Of a stretch of 64,000 nucleotides of DNA, positions 16,116 to 22,884 are shown in pieces. This DNA comes from an uncultured Christensenellaceae bacterium (GTDB lineage Bacteria; Bacillota; Clostridia; Christensenellales; Pumilibacteraceae), in contig CAJULQ010000005.1 of the NCBI GenBank assembly GCA_910587595.1, positions 1 to 64,000 on the forward strand, read 5' to 3'. The notes beneath the pieces were generated by a model, which made no database searches, was not told the DNA's origin, and saw only the letters and a list, made by a program, of their open reading frames with translations. Both the position numbers and the translations under genes were made by a program. The stretch's first letter is position 1; each line of letters starts with the position of its first letter.

Positions 16116-18520
16116 CGCTTCCTTTTGTGCGCAAACATACAAACGCCGCCGCGGCGGATGTGCACAATGCGGCCGATAAGCATGCGGCGTATGTGAACGC
16201 TCGCTGTAAAACGGTGCTTTCCAACATTTCTTTTTACGCGGCGTTCGCGCTCGATATCGTGTTTTTCGCCATCATCTTGCATGCGGGCTACACGCTGTTG
16301 TTGCAGTCCTTTTTCGGCACGGCGTTTGTGCTCGAATGCATTACCGTTCTCTTTTTGTTGCCCGTGCCGTTGTTGCAAGTGGGCATTGTAAAACGCAACG
16401 CGGTGCGGTGCGCGGTGTTTTCCGCCGCCACCGTGATCCAAACGGTGTGGGCGTTTTATATCGCGTCGTACGGCGGCTTGGGGCCGTTCGGTATGTTGGC
16501 GGCGGCGCGCGCTCTACTGTGGCTGTGTGCATTCTTTGTTTGCCGCGTTGGAGTGGGCAGCGTGTTCGTGGCGGCGGCGGGCGTTGCGTTGGCGCTATTG
16601 TCGCTTTTGGGCGCCAACGCGCTGTTCGGCTTTTCGTTTGCGGCGCGGCCGTTGCGGTTTACCTATGTGCAAGCCGACGGCACGCACGGCGCGGGATATG
16701 CCGTCACGTCGGTGTTATACGGTTCGCGCGATAACGTGAAAATACCCGCCGTGTATCGAGGCAAACCGGTGGTGGCCATGCAAACGGGGCGCGAGGAAAT
16801 CGTGTGCATGCAAACGCTTTGCTTGCCCGACCGCGTAACGTTTGTGGAGATACGCGCGCCGCATTTGCTCGACTGCACAGTGGCGGCCGACGGCGTGCGC
16901 TTTTCCGAAAATACGTTTTATTGCCCCAACTTGTGCAAACTGACGTTTGCGGGCAACGACTTGCCCATCGATCTGCCCCCGAATATTCCCAATGCGTACG
17001 CCGCAGATTTCGTGTTGGCCGTGCCGCGCGATAAAATCGACGAGGCGTTGGCGCGCGACGATTTTGCGCACGTGCGCGAGCATCTTGCGCCCGCGGTGGG
17101 CGATAACGAGGGGTATATTGTGTATTACACCGATTGCACGTTGCCCGAAGGCGGCGCGCCGCAAGAAGTGTTCACCCAGCCCGTAACGGTAACGCAAGGC
17201 GACGGCTTTGTCGCGTTGCCCGCGCCCGATCTGTCCGATCTCGGCTATGCGTTCGATGGGTGGTATACCGACCGCCTTTACACCCACCGCGCCGAACGCG
17301 TGCCCGCCGCGGCCGGTACGCGGCTATATGCGCGCTATTATAAGCTGTATACCGTTTCGCTGTATGCCGACAAATACGCCGCCCAACCGCAAACGTCGTT
17401 TACCTATCATTACGCAAGCGGCGAAGTGCGTCTGCCTGCCGACGGCGTGGGCAAAAAAGAGGGGTATGCCTTTTGCGGTTGGTTTGCCAAAAGCGACTAC
17501 ACTGTGGAAGCGCCGTACACGGCAACGTGGTCGTTTCCGTCGGAAACGATGGGGCACCGCGCCTTTTATGCGGTGTATAAGAAAGAGTATGCCGTCACAC
17601 TGTATACCGACGGCGGCCGCGTGAACGGGGATATCCCGTCTACGTATCACGAGTGGTCGGAAACGGCGGGTTTGGCGCCCGCCGAAAAAGAGGGGCACAC
17701 GTTTATGGGTTGGTACACCGACCCGCAGTTCGATTTTCCCATTCATAGTTTGCCGCCCATAGACGAGGACGGAGAGGTGTGGCAAAGCGACGTGGACTTG
17801 TACGCCAAGTTCAATAAAAATTACGCCATAGCCTACGAAAACGCCTATACGTTGCCCTCCAACGCGCCCAAACAGTATCATTGCGACAGCAACCTAAAAC
17901 TGCCCACGCCCGCGCGCCAAGGGTATCGGTTTGCGGGTTGGTTCGATAACAACGCGTATACGGGCGAGGCGTTGCAAGTAACGCCCCGCGAGAATGCGCG
18001 CGATCTGCGCTTATACGCCAAGTGGGCGCCCGTTACCTACACGGTGCGCTACGATAAAGGCGATTATTGGGATCCCACGGGCAGCGTGCCCGACAGCGTA
18101 CTTACGTTTAACGAGCACGGCGCGCTGGCTATGTGCGGGTATGAAAAAAAAGGGTACTCGTTTGTAGGCTGGGAGATCGACGGCAAGATCTATGCGGAAG
18201 GGCAAGAGGGCGTTTTCAATTTCGCGTCTACGCACGGCGCGGTGGTCAAGGCCAGCGCGCAATGGCGCGCGCATGAATTTACGCTGGTGTTTGTGCCCGA
18301 CTGCGACGACGCCGAGGGCGCCATGCCCGCCGTGCAGTGCTCGTATTTGCAGTATTACGTGATGCCGTCGTGCACCTTTACCCGCGAGGGCTACCGCTTT
18401 TTGTTTTGGTCGATATACGGCACGGTCTGTCGCGAGGGCGTTGGGTGCAGTTTGGCGTGGGAGGCCATGCAAGAAGACGGCGCGACCATAGAGGTGCGCG
18501 CCGTTTGGGAGAAAATATAA
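16112..18520 (+). CDS. Membrane protein with InlB-type (Listeria-Bacteroides) repeats
   Basis: An 802-residue protein. Residues about 28-185 contain four or five hydrophobic helices (AFALDIVFFAIILHAGYTLL, FVLECITVLFLLPVPLL, VGSVFVAAAGVALALLSLLG and others). A LRR-like region follows (IPAVYRGKPVVAM, CLPDRVTFVEI), then six copies of the PF09479 repeat, each with a GYxFxGW core: GYAFDGWY, GYAFCGWF, GHTFMGWY, GYRFAGWF, GYSFVGWE, GYRFLFWS. These repeats are beta-grasp-like modules usually exposed on the surface, so this is probably the membrane anchor or surface receptor of the operon. ATG overlaps the upstream stop (ATGA). It is the last gene of the block. Confidence 0.72.
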   Translation: MTLPFVRKHTNAAAADVHNAADKHAAYVNARCKTVLSNISFYAAFALDIVFFAIILHAGYTLLLQSFFGTAFVLECITVLFLLPVPLLQVGIVKRNAVRCAVFSAATVIQTVWAFYIASYGGLGPFGMLAAARALLWLCAFFVCRVGVGSVFVAAAGVALALLSLLGANALFGFSFAARPLRFTYVQADGTHGAGYAVTSVLYGSRDNVKIPAVYRGKPVVAMQTGREEIVCMQTLCLPDRVTFVEIRAPHLLDCTVAADGVRFSENTFYCPNLCKLTFAGNDLPIDLPPNIPNAYAADFVLAVPRDKIDEALARDDFAHVREHLAPAVGDNEGYIVYYTDCTLPEGGAPQEVFTQPVTVTQGDGFVALPAPDLSDLGYAFDGWYTDRLYTHRAERVPAAAGTRLYARYYKLYTVSLYADKYAAQPQTSFTYHYASGEVRLPADGVGKKEGYAFCGWFAKSDYTVEAPYTATWSFPSETMGHRAFYAVYKKEYAVTLYTDGGRVNGDIPSTYHEWSETAGLAPAEKEGHTFMGWYTDPQFDFPIHSLPPIDEDGEVWQSDVDLYAKFNKNYAIAYENAYTLPSNAPKQYHCDSNLKLPTPARQGYRFAGWFDNNAYTGEALQVTPRENARDLRLYAKWAPVTYTVRYDKGDYWDPTGSVPDSVLTFNEHGALAMCGYEKKGYSFVGWEIDGKIYAEGQEGVFNFASTHGAVVKASAQWRAHEFTLVFVPDCDDAEGAMPAVQCSYLQYYVMPSCTFTREGYRFLFWSIYGTVCREGVGCSLAWEAMQEDGATIEVRAVWEKI

Positions 18521-18590
18521 CGCGTAGATTTTAGGGTTTCGTCATATGTTTATCACATTATATAGGTATACTTTGTGCATACCAAATTCG

Positions 18591-18685
18591 ATAAAACCTT
18601 TCGTAGCGGCGTTTCCTCCTTTGTAAACAAGAAAAAAACCAATCATCTTCCTTTTTTTTCAGACAAACGTCGCTACGGGTTTTAT
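18591..18685. repeat. Long imperfect inverted repeat in a gene-free gap
   Basis: Between the operon end (18520) and the next gene (18905) the main structure is a pair of 21-24-bp arms, 18591-18614 and 18665-18685, matching except for one G-U and a 3-nt bulge, around a 50-nt loop rich in C and T on the plus strand. It could be a small RNA or the remnant of a miniature transposable element. No ORF is present. Confidence 0.6.
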
Positions 18686-18767
18686 ACAATTTTCAAAACG
18701 CGAAAAGGGGGATGGCGAGTATAAGAGAACATACTTTCGGTAAATATAAATTCTTCCTTTGTAAAAC

Positions 18768-18798
18768 AAAAAGCGCTCCTATCATGGGAGCGCTTTTT
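18768..18798. terminator. Bidirectional terminator
   Basis: Twelve-bp perfect arms AAAAAGCGCTCC / GGAGCGCTTTTT around a 7-nt loop. A T-tract is available in both directions, so it can end both the plus-strand operon and the convergent minus-strand gene. Confidence 0.85.
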
Positions 18799-18804
18799 GC
18801 CGAA

Positions 18805-18902
18805 AGAGGTAGACCCCTCGACTGACGCTCGGGGTGACGGGCAACCGTGCGCGGGGCGACAAGACATGTCATTTCGAGCGAAGTCGAGAAATCTCTTTAG
18901 TA
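18805..18902. repeat. Interspersed TCGAGCGAAGTCGAGA repeat copy
   Basis: Contains the words CCCCTCGACTGACGCTCGGG and ATTTCGAGCGAAGTCGAGAA. It belongs to the same family as 233-480, 29536-29720 and 33906-33976 and ends 3 nt before the stop of the next gene. Confidence 0.8.
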
Positions 18903-18904
18903 CA

Positions 18905-19579
18905 CTATCGATCGGACGACAGCATCATCTCCACGATATGCAACACCGTGTCGTGCTCGGGTACGTCCCATGCCGCTATATAGTATTTATATCCTTTATA
19001 GCGAAAGGCGCCGTAGCTGTTTGCAGTATCGTACCACCAATGCACCTTAACGCCTTGCACGTTGTCGATATAGGGTGCGTTCCAATTGTTTTCCAATAGA
19101 TCTACATAGGTGTCTTCGCTTGTTATGGTTACATACACTTCGTCGTATATTTCGCCGTTCAAATATTCTTCTTGCATATAAAAGGCGTTTCTGCCGTCGT
19201 GCGGCGTTTTTTGCAAGGTGGTGATCTCGATTTCCTCCATGTCGTACCAATCGAGATACAGCAAAGGCCTATTGTGCTGTTGCCCGTATTCTTTGAGGGT
19301 GACGTCTAACACCGTGATTTTGAATTGGTTTTCGGTGTATGAAAAGCGTTCGTCGTCGGTCTTGCCGTCTGTGAGCAAAAAGGGCAACGCAATGGCCAAA
19401 CATACGGCGCAAACGCATGCCGTTACCCAAGTGAAAACGGAGCGCCGTTTTTTGGGCGCGTCGGCACACGGCGCGGGCGCGGGGAATGCGGCCAATCGCG
19501 CGTCTAATTTTGCCTTAAGCGCTTGTTTTTTTTGGAGGTCTTGCATTTCTATTAGGCGGTGTATGTCTTTTTCTTTCAT
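18905..19579 (-). CDS. Membrane-anchored putative anti-sigma protein
   Basis: A 224-residue protein with a charged cytoplasmic N-terminus (residues 1-47, starting MKEKDIHRLIEMQDLQKKQ), one transmembrane helix (about 48-70, WVTACVCAVCLAIALPFLL) and an extracytoplasmic beta-rich domain. Topology, and position as third gene of the minus-strand unit led by an ECF sigma factor, suggest an anti-sigma factor, but there is no recognisable ZAS or RsgI motif. AGAGGAA precedes the ATG. It could instead be a secreted-substrate partner of the protease encoded just upstream (15 nt gap). Confidence 0.55.
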   Translation of the reverse strand: MKEKDIHRLIEMQDLQKKQALKAKLDARLAAFPAPAPCADAPKKRRSVFTWVTACVCAVCLAIALPFLLTDGKTDDERFSYTENQFKITVLDVTLKEYGQQHNRPLLYLDWYDMEEIEITTLQKTPHDGRNAFYMQEEYLNGEIYDEVYVTITSEDTYVDLLENNWNAPYIDNVQGVKVHWWYDTANSYGAFRYKGYKYYIAAWDVPEHDTVLHIVEMMLSSDR

Positions 19580-19594
19580 ACGGTTTTTTCCTCT

Positions 19595-20413
19595 TTACAA
19601 AAAGTTTACGGCATAGGCCGATAATAGATTGTGCGGGGTGATTTTATAATAGTACATGAAAGAATTATCTTCCGTTAATGCAACTTGCAAGTAGGTGTCG
19701 GTGCGAAATAGGCCGCTTACATTGTAGTATTTTATTTGCAGATACCCGTAAGCCACCATTATGTGCGAGTCGCTTGCCGCAACGGTGTCTAATATATCGC
19801 ATTGCGTATCCGGCTTTATTTTATACACATTACCGGCATGCGCAAATAAAACGAGCACTTTTTTGTTGTCGATAGCTGCCTTGCAAGCGTTAAAGTCGAG
19901 TTGCGAACTGGTGGCCACGCGATCAAACGAGGCGGTATAATTACGGTTGGCGGCGTATAAACGCATGCCGTTCAAAAAGTCCGATTCGCTCACGCCCTTG
20001 CCGTCTACGTTGGTGCGCATATCCGAATATAACTGACGGATCACGGCGGGCACATGCGTGGCGTCTTGGTTGCGGTATTTGCCCGAAGAAAAGTGCGAGC
20101 TCCAATCGGCGATCAGATCGGGGGCGTATTTGTCATAGTATCCCACGATGACCGCGCCCGCCACCGCGCCGCACGCGTTGGAAAGCCCGTCGCGGTCTTG
20201 GTATTTGGGCACGTTGTTGGGCGTGGTATTTTTCACCGAATCGTCTTTTTTGGTGTACGAAATGGTTTCGGCCGCGTGGGCAGATAAAAGCGCTACGTCG
20301 CCGAACCGTTCGGGCGCGGCGTCCGCTCGTTGCGGGGCGCTCCACCCGCCCAACGTGCATAAACATACGACGAGTAAAGCGGCTATACATGTTTTTTTCC
20401 AACGGTTTTTCAT
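19595..20413 (-). CDS. Secreted C39-like (papain-fold) cysteine peptidase
   Basis: A 272-residue protein with a signal peptide (MKNRWKKTCIAALLVVCLC... cleavage around ADA-APE). Mature region: LSNACGAVAGAVIVGYYDKY supplies the catalytic cysteine at the head of a helix, as in Peptidase_C39_2 proteins, and DSHIMVAYGY supplies the histidine strand. A glutamine oxyanion residue is not obvious. The gene is preceded by GGAGGT and by an ECF-type promoter lying within the 3' end of the sigma gene. The same promoter drives the divergent MACPF gene, so protease and pore-former are probably co-expressed. It may process a secreted partner; the substrate is unknown. Confidence 0.75.
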   Translation of the reverse strand: MKNRWKKTCIAALLVVCLCTLGGWSAPQRADAAPERFGDVALLSAHAAETISYTKKDDSVKNTTPNNVPKYQDRDGLSNACGAVAGAVIVGYYDKYAPDLIADWSSHFSSGKYRNQDATHVPAVIRQLYSDMRTNVDGKGVSESDFLNGMRLYAANRNYTASFDRVATSSQLDFNACKAAIDNKKVLVLFAHAGNVYKIKPDTQCDILDTVAASDSHIMVAYGYLQIKYYNVSGLFRTDTYLQVALTEDNSFMYYYKITPHNLLSAYAVNFL

Positions 20414-20442
20414 TTTGTTTTTACCTCCGAAATATGTTTCCT

Positions 20443-20486
20443 ACCCATATATACCGAGATATCACCGTTTTTGCTTACCGTTTTGC
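20443..20486 (-). promoter_or_regulatory. Predicted ECF-sigma promoter of the C39-like peptidase gene
   Basis: On the minus strand the blocks GCAAAACGGTAAGCAAAA and CGGTATATATGGGT are separated by 12 bases. The identical arrangement lies at 21131-21174 on the plus strand. The upstream block encodes the last residues of the sigma factor (QNGKQ). Confidence 0.75.
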
Positions 20487-21019
20487 CAAAATATCTTTAT
20501 AACTTTTTCTATTTTTTTCAATCGCTTATGCACGTTCGCCGCGCTCATGTCCACTTGATGCGCGATTTCCCGTTCGGACGCGTTTTCGTAAAACCGAAGA
20601 TAAAATATCTGTTTGTCGGTTTTGTCCGTTTCGCGCATCGCTTGCGAAAAGCACATGCCTTGCAAAACGGCGTCTAATCTTTGGTCGTCGTCGTAAAGCA
20701 CATTGGCTGTGTCGGCCAAAAACGTTTCGTGCGCTTGTTTTTTACGCAACGCGGCATTGGCCGTAAAGGCCGCGTTTTGCACGATTTTGCACATCCAGTT
20801 GTAGCCGTCTTTGTGCGCGTCGAATGCGGATATACTGTTGTATATTCGCATGTATGCGTCTATCAGCACGTCGTCTACGTCCGCCTCGTTATACACATAT
20901 CTTTTTGCCACGACACCCAAATGGTTGGCTGTAACGTTATATAGAACGTCGAACTTCTTTTTATCGCCTCGTTGCAGTTGTAATAAATAGCGGTTTACTT
21001 TGCTTTTGTATCGTGACAT
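20462..21019 (-). CDS. ECF-type RNA polymerase sigma-70 factor
   Basis: A 185-residue sigma factor with regions 2 and 4 only. Region 2: YVYNEADVDDVLIDAYMRIYNSI, where the acidic DVDD run is the usual core-binding helix. Region 4: DKQIFYLRFYENASEREIAHQVDMSAANVHKRLKKI, a helix-turn-helix for the -35 element. The ribosome site is weak. The next genes in the same direction are a secreted protease and a membrane-anchored putative anti-sigma. The final codons overlap the protease promoter. Two copies of a shared bipartite promoter flank the gene, so it likely controls both the protease and the MACPF/ABC unit. Confidence 0.88.
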   Translation of the reverse strand: MSRYKSKVNRYLLQLQRGDKKKFDVLYNVTANHLGVVAKRYVYNEADVDDVLIDAYMRIYNSISAFDAHKDGYNWMCKIVQNAAFTANAALRKKQAHETFLADTANVLYDDDQRLDAVLQGMCFSQAMRETDKTDKQIFYLRFYENASEREIAHQVDMSAANVHKRLKKIEKVIKIFWQNGKQKR

Positions 21020-21057
21020 TCTTTTTTCCGTACCGTTGATTTACCGTGTTTTCTACA

Positions 21058-21086
21058 AGTATACCATACTTCTTCGCAACAAACAA
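21058..21086 (-). promoter_or_regulatory. Sigma-A-type promoter of the ECF sigma gene
   Basis: On the minus strand TTGTTT (21081-21086), 17-bp spacer, TATACT (21058-21063), 39 bases before the start codon. Confidence 0.6.
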
Positions 21087-21130
21087 TCGTAACGCTTTCA
21101 AAAAACTTTCTTTTTTTGTAAATTATTTTT

Positions 21131-21174
21131 GCAAAACGGTAAGCAAAACCGCTTAAATATCGGTATATATGGGT
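21131..21174 (+). promoter_or_regulatory. Predicted ECF-sigma promoter of the MACPF/ABC unit
   Basis: GCAAAACGGTAAGCAAAA, 12 bases, CGGTATATATGGGT; both blocks are identical to the minus-strand copy at 20443-20486 and the spacing is the same. The start codon of the MACPF gene lies 106 bases downstream. Confidence 0.75.
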
Positions 21175-21185
21175 GAAAGCACAAA

Positions 21186-21213
21186 AAGGAGGTGTATGTA
21201 GATGGGGCCTTAA
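21186..21213 (+). other. Start-stop and tripeptide upstream ORFs behind a strong ribosome site
   Basis: AAGGAGGTG is followed by ATG-TAG (21196-21201) and immediately by ATG GGG CCT TAA (21202-21213). The true MACPF start at 21280 has its own AAAAGGAG. The leader could thus hold ribosomes or be a decayed gene start. Confidence 0.5.
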
Positions 21214-21279
21214 ATAAAAACAAGGTAAGAAGGTAGACAAACACGCAGAAAAAGAGTACAATAAAAGGAGTACGAAAGT

Positions 21280-22854
21280 ATGAAAACAAAGAAAAGTTTT
21301 GTGAAGTTTGTGTCCGCGTTTGTTATGGCGCTTATGCTGTGCGTGTCGTTCGGCGTTTGCAGCGGATTCACCGTAAAGGCCGATACGCAATAAGCGGCCG
21401 AGGCACAAACCGTTTCCGCAGAGAACGACGGGATCGCTCTGTATTCGGTTACGAGCAACGGCACCGATGTTACCGGCTTGGGGTATTCGGTAGACGCCGT
21501 GACCGCGCCGTATTTAGACGCAAAACACATGAAAGACGGCGCGCCCGTGTTTGAGGTGAATTGGTTGAAAGCGCAGATCGAAAAAGGAACGCACAATGCT
21601 ACCAACACCACGAACACCGCAAGTTATTCGGGCAGTAACTATAACACCATGAAAAAGGCGTATGCCGACGAAATGCAATTCAGCAATTCGGTAACGGGCC
21701 AATGCGACGTTTTCACGGCGAGCTTGTCCTCGGGATACGAAACAAGCACAACTATGAACTATGCATCTACCGCCAGCCAATACTACTTTCGGTTGCATTC
21801 GGAGTACGAAAAGTATACATATTCGTTGCCGGGTTACACGGCCGACAGAGCGCTGTACCAAGCAAATTTCGGCGCCAACTACGTAAACGATATGGCAAAG
21901 CTTTTGAATAACCAAATGTCGGCGGACGCCTTTTTCGGGCGGTACGGTACGCACATCGTTATGAAAGGCATTTACGGCGGTAAGATCGAGTTGCACTACA
22001 GTGCGCTTTCCAATAAGATCGACGTAGGCAATACCTACAAAAACAAAATCGACAACGCGTTGAAAATCAGCAATACCGAGATGGGTTCGGCAGACACCAA
22101 GTTTACGTTCGATTTGCAAACGGCGATCGGCAGATCTACCGAAAGCGTGTCCGAAATGTTCCGCGCAAAAGCGGTGGGCGGCAATGCGTTCGAGGGAGTC
22201 GGTATCCAAAATTTGAACAACCATTTTTCGTCTTGGATCCGTTCGGTGGGCGACAGACCCGCTTTGATCGGAGCGACGAGCGACGGTTTGGTGCCGCTTT
22301 GGGACATTTTGCCCACGGCGTACGATACAAGCGCGAACGCTGCCAAAGTGAAAGCGCTGTATAACACGTATGCGCAAAATCACTATCCCGATGCGGGCAT
22401 AAACCGCAACTTTGCGGGGCTTACGGAAAACACCTACACCACCGAGCAAAAATTCATCAGATCTGCGGAATACACCATTAAGGATACCGGCAGTTATAAG
22501 CAACCTTACGATGAAATTAATTTGGATAGCTTGTCCGAATATTCGCATGCAATACTGCGTCATTACGGTTACAAGAATATGCAAGTTAATCTGACATTGG
22601 ATATGAAACAAGTGGATAAAGGATACCAATGGTTTTTAATGTGTTTTGATGCGGGTTCTAAAGAAAATTCTCTTGTATTGGAATACGAACATCCGTTTAG
22701 CAGTAAAAGTTATGTCACCGAACATATAACCATACCCACGATGTCTACGTCGCATTTTACCGATACGTTGGTGATCCGTTACAGCGCATCCGGAAAATAC
22801 GATGATACGTGGAAAAACAAAAATTTGTACGTATCCATAACGTACAGCAAATAA
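21280..22854 (+). pseudogene. Secreted MACPF (perforin-like) protein, frame interrupted by TAA
   Basis: One frame of 525 codons: a signal peptide (MKTKKSFVKFVSAFVMALML... to KAD) is followed by codon 38 = TAA (21391-21393), then continues in the same frame for 487 codons. The body contains the MACPF signature RYGTHIVMKGIYGGKIELHY and the usual flanking helical clusters (TMH1-like segment near TQ-AAEAQ to KTHN; GADTKFTFDL region), so the product would be a pore-former. No frameshift is needed; only the one stop breaks it. Translation could restart at internal ATGs but without a signal peptide. Real pseudogene, suppressed stop and assembly error are all possible. Driven by the ECF-type promoter; ABC transporter genes follow 30 nt later. 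Confidence 0.75.
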
Positions 22855-22884
22855 ACAAAAAACGGCCCGTTGGGAGGTAAAGGT

